Below the pieces are notes generated by a model, which searched no databases, was not told where the DNA came from, and saw only the letters and a list, made by a program, of their open reading frames with translations. Made by a program: the position numbers and the translations under genes. Of a stretch of 64,000 bases of DNA, positions 32,805 through 41,217 are shown piece by piece (position 1 is the stretch's first letter; each line of letters begins with the position of its first letter). The stretch is from a virus, in the IMG/VR virus record IMGVR_UViG_3300022188_000229, positions 1 through 64,000 of that record; one strand, given 5' to 3'.

Positions 32805-35800
32805 ATGCTATTTATAGATAGTTTTCAAGAAAAAATTTGGAAGGATAAGTATCAGTACGGAGATGAGACTTATGAAGATTTCTGTCACCGTATAGCGTAT
32901 ACTATCTTTGCCAAAGATGAACACAAAGCTAAACAATTAAAAGAGTCTATTGAGGGCTTTAGGACTTTATTTGGTGGAAGAATTAATTCTAATATAGGTA
33001 TACCAGAGCAAGGACTAACTCTCTTCAATTGTTTTATTGAGGCAACAGTCAAAGACCCTGATTCATTAGAAGGTATCATGGATATGGTAACCAAGTATGC
33101 TCTCACATTAAAGACTGAGGGTGGAGTAGGTTTCTGTGCTAACTTTTTAAGACCGGCAAATACTTTGATTAGGAAGATAGGTGTTACTACCCCTGGGGCA
33201 ATCAAGTTCCTAGAGATATTTGATAAGGTATCAGAAGTTATTACTTCAGGCAGTGTATCTAAGAAAGATAGTATACAGGGCGTTCCAACTAAGAAAAGCA
33301 TCCGTAAGGGTGCTACCATGGTAACTATGAGCGCCAACCACCCAGATATAGAGGATTTTATTACAGCTAAATCTATACCTAATAAGCTTACCAAGATGAA
33401 TATGTCTGTACTAATTTCAGATGCATTTATGTATGCTGTAGACAATGAGTTAGATTGGAATTTGTGGTTTCCAGACATAAGCCATGATAAGTATGACAAA
33501 GAATGGGATGGGGATTTTGAAAAATGGGCAGGGAAAGGTTACCCTTGTGTGACATATAAAACTGTAAAAGCTAATTATCTTTGGGAATTATTACTTAAGT
33601 CTAGTTATTGTGTCCCAGGTACGTTAGAATTACCTGCCTATCATAATAATAACCCAACAGATATAAGTATAACACACCTACACAAGATGGTGCAGAATGG
33701 TGAGGATATTCAGGTTCTTTCTATTAATAAGGATACTTTAAAATTAGAAAAGAAAAGAGTTACTAATTCGGTTTGTACAGGAGAAAATGAACTATTAAAT
33801 ATCACTACTAGTTCTAATTTACAATATAAATGTACCGGTGAGCATAAATTGTTTGGTATGTCTACGGGAGCCCCTTTATATGAAACTATGGCTAAAGACT
33901 TTGTTGTAGATGATTACATAGCTACTGTAAATAAAACTACGGTTGAAGACGAGAACTTCTGTGTTGATGATGATTGGGAAGTATTTACTGGCATGATTTT
34001 AGGAGACGGCAGTGTAAGACATGGGCAAATAAGAATTGCAGTACACATAGACCAGGTTGAGGAGGTGCTACCGTTAGCAAATAGAATAGCTGAAAGATAT
34101 AATAGAGAAGTAAAATTATATTATGATAAAAGATCAAATAATTGGGCAGAGCTTAGTATACATTCTACCAAGTTGAGCACTGATTTAGAAGCCTTTATGT
34201 ATCAATCTAAATTTGAAGGACAAAGTACTTCTATTAAAGAAATACCTAATTACTTATTTACTACTATTAATTTAAGAAGTGTTAGAAATTTTCTATCAGG
34301 ATTCTTTAGTGCAGACGGCTGTATTAACGGGCAGAAGACTACTTATTATTCTAAACACGATCATATAGCTATTGGTATACAGAGATTACTTCTTAGAGTT
34401 GGAGTTATTAGTAGAAAATATAAAGTTAACCATAAGGAACTTAAAGTGTTTGGATTTCGTGTAGACATGGATATGAACAACTCTGTTAAGTTACTAAAAG
34501 AAATACCTAAATTTTTGATAGAATCTAAGGTTAATAGAGACTTCTATGAGACCGTTAACGAATATAAAGCTCCTATAGGGATTATGGCTTATGATGAAAT
34601 AAAATCTTTTTCTAATAAAGCAAAATTACATAGAGAAAATAGAAGAACTGGTAAACAAAATTTTCCAGAAAAATACCAACACTTATTTGATTCAAATGTG
34701 GTACATGAGTCTATAGTTGATATATCTTCTGGAGGTACTGTAAAAACATATGATATAACAGTTGAAGATAATGAAAATTTTATTTGTGTGGATGGAGGAT
34801 TATATCATAATTGCCGCAACGAACCTGGAATTCTTTTTATAGACACTATTCGTAGTATGGACAATATTAAGTATCTTACTAGTTCCATACAGGCTAGTAA
34901 CCCATGCGGGGAAGTGATGGGAAACACTGGTATAGTAGAGCACAAAGGTCAACTCTTTGAGCTTGGTGATGTTTGTAACTTAGGTTCTTTGGTTCTACCT
35001 TATTACTATGATATGAGTACCGAGAAGTTTAATTTTGAGGAATTCAAAAAAGATATAACTATTATGGTAGAGGCTCTGGATAATGTTATAGAGATATCAG
35101 ACTACCCATTGGATATGTATGAGCAGGCTGCTAAGATGAAACGTAAAATCGGTCTTGGAGTAGCAGGTATCGGATCTCTTTTTATGATGATGGGTGTAAA
35201 GTACGGTAGCGACGAGAGTATTAAAATTACAGAAGAAATTTTGTCTATTTTAGCTAACACATCTTACCAAGCTTCTGCTCTTTTAGCTAAAGAAAAAGGT
35301 CCTTTCCCACTATACGACGAAAAACTATTGGAGGACGGTTATGTAAAGAATGGAGGTGTTCTGACTGAAGATACTTTAGCAATTGTTAAGAAGCATGGGC
35401 TTAGACACTCAGCTACAATGGCTATTGCACCTAACGGTACCTTATCTATTCTAGCAGGTAATGTCTCTGGAGGTCTGGAACCTGTATTTTCACCTGAGTT
35501 CACTAGATGGAATAGGATAGAAGGTAAGAAATTAGGCTTTACTTATCCCAAGATCCATAAAGGTGAATGGTTTGAGACAGATTATTTTAAGGAAGAACTA
35601 ATAGCTGATGAACCTATTTTGGTTTCTACAGATGGTAAGTATAGAATTGATAATAATCAAGGTCTTTGTAAAGAAGTAACTATTAGGGACTATGGGTATA
35701 ACCAAGCATTAGAGTATGGTAAGATAGAATTTACTACTGCCATGGGTCTTTCAGTACAGGAGCACTTCAATATCTTGAGTGTGTTCGCTAAATATATTGA

Positions 35801-36545
35801 TTTGAGTTGTAGCAAAACTGTAAATCTACCAGCAGATATTACCTTTGAAGATTTTAAGGCGCTGTATGGTAAGATTCATAGCCAGGGTATTAAAGGCTGC
35901 ACTACTTATAGAGCAGGGACTTCTATAGCTGTTCTAGAGGTAAAGAAGGAAGAGAAGGATAGAACTATCAAAGCTCAACAGAAAGAGTTTTTAGAGGCGT
36001 TTAGAGGCCACGAGAATGGAGACATTATGCGTGATGTAGTTAAGCTACCAGAAGAGTACCCAAGTATGGGATATGTAATTAGAGCAGAGAAGAAAAAATG
36101 GTATTTACATGTGGCTTTTAAGAATGAAGCTAAGACTAAACCTTTTGCTATTTTTGTAAGCACTAATGATCAGTCCCCTACTCTTATTACTAACAATGCA
36201 ATTGAGGCTCTAGAGAAATTAGCTAGAAAGCATAGACTCGGCGGTAGGCGTTTAGAAGAAGTTGGTAAGAAGTATGCACGACAACCTAATTCTGTTAAGG
36301 TAGCCCGTATGCTGGGTTACCTGTTAAGGCATAATGTGCCTATGCTAGATATAGTTAAGGCATTAGATAATGTCGAGGATGCTCATGTTGGAACTTTTGT
36401 TTTTAGAATCAAGAAATTTCTTATGCAGTTCATCACTGAGCCTGTAGATTTAGGTATCACTTGCAATGAATGTGGAGGAGTAGACGTAATTCTTCAAGAA
36501 GGGTGCACATTGTGCCGCTCCTGCGGTTCAAGTAAATGTTCTTAA
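32805..36545 (+). CDS. nrdJ: Class II (B12-type) ribonucleotide reductase with intein, NrdJ-like
   Basis: 1246 residues as translated; about 845 after removing an intein (residues 269-669). Host-protein motifs: LFNCFIEATVKDPDS (first redox Cys), SNPCGE (radical Cys), DVCNLGSLVL (second redox Cys), NGTLSILAGNVSGGLEPVF, and a C-terminal EGCTLCRSCGSSKC, which is the class II tail. No small NrdB subunit is seen in the window, which supports adenosylcobalamin dependence. It converts ribonucleotides to deoxyribonucleotides for phage replication. The AAGGAGGC ribosome site follows dUTPase closely. Between the reductase core and the tail lies a region (TIKAQQKEF ... KKFLMQF) seen in NrdJ proteins. 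Confidence 0.9.
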   Translation: MLFIDSFQEKIWKDKYQYGDETYEDFCHRIAYTIFAKDEHKAKQLKESIEGFRTLFGGRINSNIGIPEQGLTLFNCFIEATVKDPDSLEGIMDMVTKYALTLKTEGGVGFCANFLRPANTLIRKIGVTTPGAIKFLEIFDKVSEVITSGSVSKKDSIQGVPTKKSIRKGATMVTMSANHPDIEDFITAKSIPNKLTKMNMSVLISDAFMYAVDNELDWNLWFPDISHDKYDKEWDGDFEKWAGKGYPCVTYKTVKANYLWELLLKSSYCVPGTLELPAYHNNNPTDISITHLHKMVQNGEDIQVLSINKDTLKLEKKRVTNSVCTGENELLNITTSSNLQYKCTGEHKLFGMSTGAPLYETMAKDFVVDDYIATVNKTTVEDENFCVDDDWEVFTGMILGDGSVRHGQIRIAVHIDQVEEVLPLANRIAERYNREVKLYYDKRSNNWAELSIHSTKLSTDLEAFMYQSKFEGQSTSIKEIPNYLFTTINLRSVRNFLSGFFSADGCINGQKTTYYSKHDHIAIGIQRLLLRVGVISRKYKVNHKELKVFGFRVDMDMNNSVKLLKEIPKFLIESKVNRDFYETVNEYKAPIGIMAYDEIKSFSNKAKLHRENRRTGKQNFPEKYQHLFDSNVVHESIVDISSGGTVKTYDITVEDNENFICVDGGLYHNCRNEPGILFIDTIRSMDNIKYLTSSIQASNPCGEVMGNTGIVEHKGQLFELGDVCNLGSLVLPYYYDMSTEKFNFEEFKKDITIMVEALDNVIEISDYPLDMYEQAAKMKRKIGLGVAGIGSLFMMMGVKYGSDESIKITEEILSILANTSYQASALLAKEKGPFPLYDEKLLEDGYVKNGGVLTEDTLAIVKKHGLRHSATMAIAPNGTLSILAGNVSGGLEPVFSPEFTRWNRIEGKKLGFTYPKIHKGEWFETDYFKEELIADEPILVSTDGKYRIDNNQGLCKEVTIRDYGYNQALEYGKIEFTTAMGLSVQEHFNILSVFAKYIDLSCSKTVNLPADITFEDFKALYGKIHSQGIKGCTTYRAGTSIAVLEVKKEEKDRTIKAQQKEFLEAFRGHENGDIMRDVVKLPEEYPSMGYVIRAEKKKWYLHVAFKNEAKTKPFAIFVSTNDQSPTLITNNAIEALEKLARKHRLGGRRLEEVGKKYARQPNSVKVARMLGYLLRHNVPMLDIVKALDNVEDAHVGTFVFRIKKFLMQFITEPVDLGITCNECGGVDVILQEGCTLCRSCGSSKCS
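33609..34811 (+). mobile_element. Intein with LAGLIDADG homing endonuclease in ribonucleotide reductase
   Basis: 401 residues from Cys 269 (SSY/CVPGTLELP) to Asn 669 (GGLYHN/C). N-terminal splicing Cys, block B CTGEHKL with T..H, and block F/G ENFICVDGGLYHN with the His-Asn end before Cys+1 are all present. The endonuclease has two dodecapeptide motifs, GMILGDGSV and LSGFFSADG. Removing it rejoins LLKSSY with CRNEPGILFID. Confidence 0.93.
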
Positions 36546-36549
36546 TTAC

Positions 36550-36577
36550 TTGACAAATTAAAATTAATGATTACTAT
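36550..36577 (+). promoter_or_regulatory. Sigma-70-like phage promoter
   Basis: ACTTGACAAA with TTGACA at 36550-36555, 16-nt spacer, TACTAT at 36572-36577 (weaker -10 than siblings). Drives the Cys-rich and HAD-like genes. Confidence 0.65.
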
Positions 36578-36586
36578 ATAGATATG

Positions 36587-36608
36587 TGGGGGACAATCTA
36601 GTCCTCCA
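36587..36608 (+). other. 5'-leader stem-loop
   Basis: TGGGGGAC (36587-36594) pairs with GTCCTCCA (36601-36608) over 8 bp including one G-T, closing an AATCTA loop. It would lie within a few bases of the 5' end of the transcript from the promoter at 36550, suggesting protection against decay or translational control. Confidence 0.6.
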
Positions 36609-36626
36609 CTATCATAAGGGATTACC

Positions 36627-36914
36627 ATGAAAATACCACGAATTAATTGTATACACTTTGACTGGGGGGCTTGCGGTAAGTGCAATAAACTACCTAAGTT
36701 TCTGAAGTACTTTAGAAGAAGTTGTTCGGAGATATACAGTGTTACCCCATCAGCCTGTAAATTCCATGAAAAATATTCTCGGTTTGATATAAATAACCCA
36801 CCTATGCCCCCTCCATGTAGAGTGTATAAGTGTTATGGTCCTAATATGGTGAGGACTAAAGAAAGTATTCAGGATAGTTATGAATGGGACTGCAAATTAA
36901 ATAAAAAGGATTAA
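36627..36914 (+). CDS. Cys-rich 95-residue protein, unknown function
   Basis: Contains INCIHFDWGACGKCNKLP, SAC-x2-H, and CRVYKCYGP, giving at least seven Cys that could bind one or two zinc ions. Starts after AAGGGATTACC. First gene of the operon behind the stem-loop leader. No known family. Confidence 0.6.
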   Translation: MKIPRINCIHFDWGACGKCNKLPKFLKYFRRSCSEIYSVTPSACKFHEKYSRFDINNPPMPPPCRVYKCYGPNMVRTKESIQDSYEWDCKLNKKD

Positions 36915-36917
36915 CCT

Positions 36918-37520
36918 ATGAATTTTGGATTTGATTTAGATGAAGTTATAGCAAAGACAGCGCACATGGCTGTAGGGCATTTGAATGCCGTGTGTAATTG
37001 TAATTATGGAATAGAAATATTTAAAAGTTTTCAGTTTAATGAGAATATATTTTCAGAGGATAAAGAAGAACAACAACTAGTTGTTGACACTCTTGTATGG
37101 GCAGTATTTGATAAGAAAATGATGGCTAGTGTGAAGCCCTACGAGGATGCTGTTAGAGTCATAAATGATTTGAAACGTCAGGGACACAAGATATTCATTA
37201 TAACAAAGAGACCTAAAGAACTTACTGGTATGACTAGTAGATGGCTACATAGTCACAAGGTTGGCTTTGATAAGCTAGTTTTGACTGGTTTAGAAAGTAA
37301 AGGTAGCTTCGCTAAGCGCTTGCAATTAGATTGTTTTGTTGACGATCTAGAAGAAAATCTATATGATATGTATATCGCCAAGAGGCGATGGAATAAAGGC
37401 TTGATTCTAATGACTAGACCTTGGAATGAGACCGATGTTATAGATGGAAGTAAGTTCTCTAGAGCTGATAATTGGCTGGACATTAGAAAATTACTGTCTA
37501 TCGGTAATAGATTAAAATAA
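36918..37520 (+). CDS. HAD-superfamily hydrolase, 5'(3')-deoxyribonucleotidase-like
   Basis: The 200-residue protein has motif I FGFDLDEVIA (DxD), motif II KIFIITKRP, and motif IV LDCFVDDLEENLYDM. The pattern (DxD...FVDD..EN) matches NT5C-type phage nucleotidases and related HAD proteins. It may dephosphorylate dNMPs or regulate the pool alongside the reductase and deaminase. A promoter follows immediately. Confidence 0.7.
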   Translation: MNFGFDLDEVIAKTAHMAVGHLNAVCNCNYGIEIFKSFQFNENIFSEDKEEQQLVVDTLVWAVFDKKMMASVKPYEDAVRVINDLKRQGHKIFIITKRPKELTGMTSRWLHSHKVGFDKLVLTGLESKGSFAKRLQLDCFVDDLEENLYDMYIAKRRWNKGLILMTRPWNETDVIDGSKFSRADNWLDIRKLLSIGNRLK

Positions 37521-37524
37521 ATAC

Positions 37525-37552
37525 TTGACAAATTAAAAATAGGTATTATATT
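37525..37552 (+). promoter_or_regulatory. Sigma-70-like phage promoter
   Basis: TTGACA 37525-37530, 16-nt spacer, TATATT 37547-37552 in TATTATATTATAT. The expected transcription start (about 37559) nearly coincides with the ATG at 37560. Confidence 0.8.
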
Positions 37553-37559
37553 ATATACT

Positions 37560-37712
37560 ATGAAAATTAAAAAAATAAAGAAAGATGCAGTTTCGTATGT
37601 TCCACCACCTAAAAAACACAAAGGACTTACTTGTAAAGAGTGTGGGGTAAGTTCTTACTACATAAAAGATAAGTGTTGGTTGTGTGGTACACCCTTTAAA
37701 AAGGAAACATGA
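37560..37712 (+). CDS. 50-residue zinc-ribbon protein, possibly leaderless
   Basis: Encodes a basic N-terminus (KIKKIKKDA), a proline hinge and a zinc ribbon with CKECG and CWLCG. There is no ribosome binding site, because the promoter -10 lies only 7 nt upstream of the ATG, so a leaderless mRNA is the simplest reading. An alternative is translation from read-through mRNA or no translation. The frame is intact and its stop overlaps the region just before the lipoprotein start. Confidence 0.55.
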   Translation: MKIKKIKKDAVSYVPPPKKHKGLTCKECGVSSYYIKDKCWLCGTPFKKET

Positions 37713-37713
37713 T

Positions 37714-37959
37714 ATGAAAATTAAGTATTGCTTAATAGGCCTGTTAGTAATTATGGGTTGCGGTGGAGATGCTAACCAAGGTATGGAAGCGGTTCAGAAA
37801 AAGTATCCAAATGAAGCAGTTATTAATATACCTGAGAGTACAAATCAATATATAGTGTTAATGAAGGATGGAAGAACGATCAGATATATAACAACAAGCG
37901 TCGGTACACACGTAAATACTATACGTACAGACATAGAATTATATAAAAAAGGAAGGTAA
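37714..37959 (+). CDS. Small lipoprotein
   Basis: The 81-residue protein has a type II signal peptide: KIKYCLIGLLVIMGC, hydrophobic core then Cys16 in a lipobox-like IMGC, followed by GGD and a soluble region (YPNEAVINIPESTNQYIVLM). Start ATG at 37714 behind AAAAAGGAAAC. It would be lipidated at the inner or outer membrane; superinfection exclusion or lysis-related functions are possible for such phage lipoproteins, but nothing specific shows it. Confidence 0.65.
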   Translation: MKIKYCLIGLLVIMGCGGDANQGMEAVQKKYPNEAVINIPESTNQYIVLMKDGRTIRYITTSVGTHVNTIRTDIELYKKGR

Positions 37960-37961
37960 AA

Positions 37962-38237
37962 ATGAGAATCAAATGTAACATGTGTGTAAATGAATCAGGC
38001 AGAAAATGTGTAGTAAGAAAAACAACGGTTAATACTACTAAGTCTCGCAAATGTAATGACTATGAGTTTGAAGAGTCACGGGAGATCGCAAGACTAGAAC
38101 GCAAAGCAAGGGTAATGGATCAACAAGAAGCTAAAGCGAAAGCAGTACATGCAGCTATGGTTCATGCTCAAGAAGCCGCTGATGCCCACCCATCAACTGG
38201 CGATTTAAGTAGATTTAAATCTAGTGCTACTAAGTAA
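37962..38237 (+). CDS. Hypothetical Cys/Ala-rich protein
   Basis: The 91-residue protein has an N-terminal Cys cluster (CNMC ... KCVVR ... KCNDYEFEE) that may bind metal, followed by an alanine-rich helix (QEAKAKAVHAAMVHAQEAAD). Ribosome site AAAGGAAGG. Unknown function; one of the small zinc-type proteins of this phage. Confidence 0.55.
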   Translation: MRIKCNMCVNESGRKCVVRKTTVNTTKSRKCNDYEFEESREIARLERKARVMDQQEAKAKAVHAAMVHAQEAADAHPSTGDLSRFKSSATK

Positions 38238-38239
38238 TT

Positions 38240-38884
38240 ATGCCAAAAACATACCCAACATATGATATAGAGAGTGACATGTATGGTAAAGATTACACTC
38301 ATGTAGTAGGGGTTGACGAGTGTGGGCGTGGAACTCTATGGGGAAGTGTTGTAGCAGCAGTGGTGTATATACCTCAAGAAAATATACCTAATTTATTAAA
38401 TAAAGTACACGATTCTAAACAACTTTCTGCTAAGAAAAGAGATGAATTGTCTGAATTAATAAAAGATAATTGTTTTTATGGTATAGGTGAAATAGGGCCT
38501 GACATAATAGATGATATAAATATACTTAGGGCAACTGAACAAGCAATGGTATTGGCACTTTCTAAACTCCGTATCGATAGCGGTATTAGCTATGACTGTG
38601 TGCTTATAGATGGCACTGTCAAACTTAAGATGGTGCCTGAATACCAACAGCAGATCATTAAAGGAGATGCTTCAGTGTTGTCCATAGCCGCTGCTTCTAT
38701 AATAGCTAAAACTTATAGAGATAATACCATTTTAAATCTACCTGATATTGACTATTATAATGTTTGGGATATAGCAAATAGTAAAGGGTATGGTACTAAA
38801 AAACATCGAGATGCTATTAAGGTTTATGGTCTCAATAAATTACATAGAAAAACTTTTGGTATTTGTAAGGAGTATAATGATTAG
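38240..38884 (+). CDS. rnhB: Ribonuclease HII
   Basis: The 214-residue protein has VVGVDECGRGTLWGSVVAA (catalytic D26-E27), VHDSKQLSAKKRDEL, CVLIDGTVK (Asp) and KGDASVLSIAAASIIAKT, all family hallmarks. It removes RNA primers or ribonucleotides from DNA, useful because the polymerase lacks a 5' nuclease domain. Two bases separate it from the previous gene. Confidence 0.92.
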   Translation: MPKTYPTYDIESDMYGKDYTHVVGVDECGRGTLWGSVVAAVVYIPQENIPNLLNKVHDSKQLSAKKRDELSELIKDNCFYGIGEIGPDIIDDINILRATEQAMVLALSKLRIDSGISYDCVLIDGTVKLKMVPEYQQQIIKGDASVLSIAAASIIAKTYRDNTILNLPDIDYYNVWDIANSKGYGTKKHRDAIKVYGLNKLHRKTFGICKEYND

Positions 38885-38954
38885 TAAAGACAAAGTGCGC
38901 TATCAAAAAACTTATCGTAAAAATAATAGAGAGGCATTAAAGAGTTTTATATGA
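38877..38954 (+). CDS. Possible 25-residue peptide
   Basis: A short frame from ATG 38877 with a good AAGGAG site overlaps the RNase HII stop and ends by TGA overlapping the next ATG. Sequence is basic (RYQKTYRKNNREALKSF). It may serve mainly to couple translation to the next gene. Confidence 0.3.
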   Translation: MISKDKVRYQKTYRKNNREALKSFI

Positions 38955-39097
38955 CAGAAGAAACAATCACAATAACTAGGAAAGAGTACAAAGAGTTGAA
39001 AGAGGACTCTGATTTTTTACAAGCCTTAAGAGCAGCAGGAGTAGATAATTGGGACGGCTATGATTATGCCATAGATATTTTAAATGAGGATAACTAA
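38951..39097 (+). CDS. 48-residue acidic phage protein
   Basis: Encodes TITRKEYKELKEDSDFLQAL then AAGVDNWDGYDYAI, a pattern I recognise from short proteins in many unrelated phages with no known function. Start overlaps the preceding TGA; stop overlaps the next ATG (TAATGA), so translation is coupled on both sides. Confidence 0.6.
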   Translation: MTEETITITRKEYKELKEDSDFLQALRAAGVDNWDGYDYAIDILNEDN

Positions 39098-39420
39098 TGA
39101 CAGAAGAAATTAAATTTATAGATATAAAAGAGTTTAGAGCGAAAGGATTTTTACAAGAGGCGAACAGATTATTTTTTCATCCATTAGGGTTAGCTTTGGC
39201 TGTTAACATTCACGAAGACGGTACAGAAACTCTTGATGGTATATGGGATTACAGAGATGACCCAGAAGGCATGTTCTTTGGTCAGGAAATGATTAGAGAA
39301 GATAGAATTAAACACGTACTAGCTTTAAAAAACTCTAAACGATTTGATAGGTTGATGGCAGCAAGAGATTATGGTTATATTGTAGATAGTGATAGTATAC
39401 AAATTACTATGGATCTATAG
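39097..39420 (+). CDS. Conserved phage protein, unknown function
   Basis: The 107-residue protein has EFRAKGFLQEANRLFFHPLG and GIWDYRDDPEGMFF; such a pattern recurs in short phage proteins. Start overlaps the preceding stop. No biochemical role known to me. Confidence 0.6.
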   Translation: MTEEIKFIDIKEFRAKGFLQEANRLFFHPLGLALAVNIHEDGTETLDGIWDYRDDPEGMFFGQEMIREDRIKHVLALKNSKRFDRLMAARDYGYIVDSDSIQITMDL

Positions 39421-39446
39421 CAAGTAAATATAAAGAAGGTGAGAAG

Positions 39447-40283
39447 ATGTCTAATTATTTTGAGACACACATTCAAGAAGCGGTTAATAACGCGGATATT
39501 CATGGTTTTTGTGCTGGTGACGTTAATCAGAGGGTATTGTTCCCGTCACACACAGGTGGGTGTGATTGGACTCTAGAGGCAGTTATAGGATGCACTTTTA
39601 AATGTTCTTATTGTTTAGCAAAAGTATGTTCGATGGCATTTGGAGAGCTAACTGATCTATCCTACTGGAATCATATAAAAATTAAAAAAGATATATTATT
39701 TCAATTCAATAATGAATTAAAAAAAGTTAAAACTGGCCAATTTATTTGGGTATGTGATTTAACCGATCCTTTTATGATTGGAAGACCTGATGTTACTAGA
39801 CTACATTTAGATCTTGTTAATAAAATGAATGTAGTTGGGATTTTTGCAAAGGTACTAACTAAAGGGTTTCTTCCAAAGGAGCTATTTAATTTATCAGTTA
39901 AAAATAAGATCGGCGTCTCAGCCTCAATATTAGATGATGGGTTTAGGAAGATATATGAGAAGAATACTATACCAACTTTAGTGAGATTAGATAGACTTAA
40001 ACAGTTCAGTGACGCCGGCTTTTATACCTGGGTAAGTATTGCTCCTTATCCATCCCCCGATTTATTTAAATATGAACCCATTGAGCAGTTTCTTGAAAAA
40101 ATAAGTTGGACAAATCGAATAGTCTTTGATGCTTTTGGTTATTTTGGACCTATTAAAGAGGAGAATAAAGATTTTTATTTTGAAATATCAAGTAAGATTC
40201 GTAACTTCTGTAAAGCTCACGACATAGAATTTAATAATTTGTCTAAAATAAGAGAGCTAGTTAAAGAGCGTATAGGTATATAG
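39447..40283 (+). CDS. Radical SAM protein, SplB-like
   Basis: The 278-residue protein has AVIGCTFKCSYCLAK (C-x3-C-x2-C), which binds the 4Fe-4S cluster for SAM cleavage, followed by FQFNNELKKV and IWVCDLTDPFMI. VGVSASILDDG-like and WVSIAPYPSPD blocks fit the spore-photoproduct-lyase-like branch. Function could be DNA photoproduct repair, or modification of a nucleic acid or protein. No ancillary maturase gene is adjacent. Ribosome site GAAGGTGAGAAG. Confidence 0.75.
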   Translation: MSNYFETHIQEAVNNADIHGFCAGDVNQRVLFPSHTGGCDWTLEAVIGCTFKCSYCLAKVCSMAFGELTDLSYWNHIKIKKDILFQFNNELKKVKTGQFIWVCDLTDPFMIGRPDVTRLHLDLVNKMNVVGIFAKVLTKGFLPKELFNLSVKNKIGVSASILDDGFRKIYEKNTIPTLVRLDRLKQFSDAGFYTWVSIAPYPSPDLFKYEPIEQFLEKISWTNRIVFDAFGYFGPIKEENKDFYFEISSKIRNFCKAHDIEFNNLSKIRELVKERIGI

Positions 40284-40317
40284 CTAGTTAATAAAAGATG
40301 TATAAGGAATAAATTAA

Positions 40318-41145
40318 ATGCTAGGAACCAAGACTAAAGAACAAGTACTTAACTTGTTCCCACAACACACCATTTTAACGGCGTATAGAGGTAGTGTAGC
40401 ACACGGTATGTACGTACCTGATACTGACCCTCATAGTATAGACGATATCGACCTATTTGGTATCCATATGGCTCCTATAGATTGTTACTTAGGTTTGTTA
40501 CAACATAAAGACTACTATGAGCCTGTAGTAGGTAAATACAAAGAGACTATAGAGGGTTTCTTTGATGAATATGACGTGGTCAGCTACGAGTTTAAGAAAA
40601 TGATGCGTTTGCTTATCAATAGTAATCCTAATGTACTTTCACTTTTAAGTCTTAGAGAGGAACACTACCTTAATATAACTGGTGCAGGAGAACTGTTACT
40701 TAAGCATAAAGAGGCATTCTTTTCTCAGAAAGCTTACTATTCTTTCGCTAGATATGCAGAGGATCAACTCAAGAAGATGACTCACTTTGCATTTGAAGGC
40801 TATATGGGAGAAAAACGTAAGACCCTTGTTAAAAAATTTGGGTATGATACTAAGAATGCAGCTCATTGTATTAGATTGCTTCGTACTTGCATTGAGTTTT
40901 TAGATACCGGAGAGTTAAATGTTTTTAGAGAGGAAGATTCCGAAGAGTTATTACAGATTAAATTGGGGCAGCGAAGTTTAGAGTCTGTAGAAGCAGAAGC
41001 AAAGGATCTCATTGTTAAAGCTACTTATGCTAAGAACCATTCAGTGTTACCTGAAGTACCTGACTATAATAAGATTAATTTAATTACTAAACAAATAGTT
41101 TATGATTATATTATTGATGAGGCGTCGGGTGTTTATGCTTTTTAA
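40318..41145 (+). CDS. Nucleotidyltransferase-like protein (PF10127/RlaP type)
   Basis: The 275-residue protein has AYRGSVAHGMYVPD (GS loop) followed by SIDDIDLFGI (D-x-D metal site, D43/D45), the core of the minimal polymerase-beta nucleotidyltransferase fold. Helical C-terminal part with KKFGYDTKNAAHCIRLLR is typical of the family also called RlaP, linked in some bacteria to RNA-ligase repair. Here a DNA-ligase-like gene follows after one promoter. Substrate unknown. Confidence 0.72.
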   Translation: MLGTKTKEQVLNLFPQHTILTAYRGSVAHGMYVPDTDPHSIDDIDLFGIHMAPIDCYLGLLQHKDYYEPVVGKYKETIEGFFDEYDVVSYEFKKMMRLLINSNPNVLSLLSLREEHYLNITGAGELLLKHKEAFFSQKAYYSFARYAEDQLKKMTHFAFEGYMGEKRKTLVKKFGYDTKNAAHCIRLLRTCIEFLDTGELNVFREEDSEELLQIKLGQRSLESVEAEAKDLIVKATYAKNHSVLPEVPDYNKINLITKQIVYDYIIDEASGVYAF

Positions 41146-41157
41146 TAAAATAATTAC

Positions 41158-41185
41158 TTGACAAACCAATAAAATGCATTATATT
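41158..41185 (+). promoter_or_regulatory. Sigma-70-like phage promoter
   Basis: ACTTGACAAA with TTGACA 41158-41163, 16-nt spacer and TATATT 41180-41185. Leader of about 25 nt to the ligase ATG. Confidence 0.8.
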
Positions 41186-41217
41186 ATATTTAAGTTAAAT
41201 TTAAAAAGGAATCACAG

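Noticed and set aside
32885-33499. Minus-strand open frame of 204 residues opposite the ribonucleotide reductase
   Set aside because: It is the antisense of a conserved enzyme; no ribosome site, hydrophobic low-information product.
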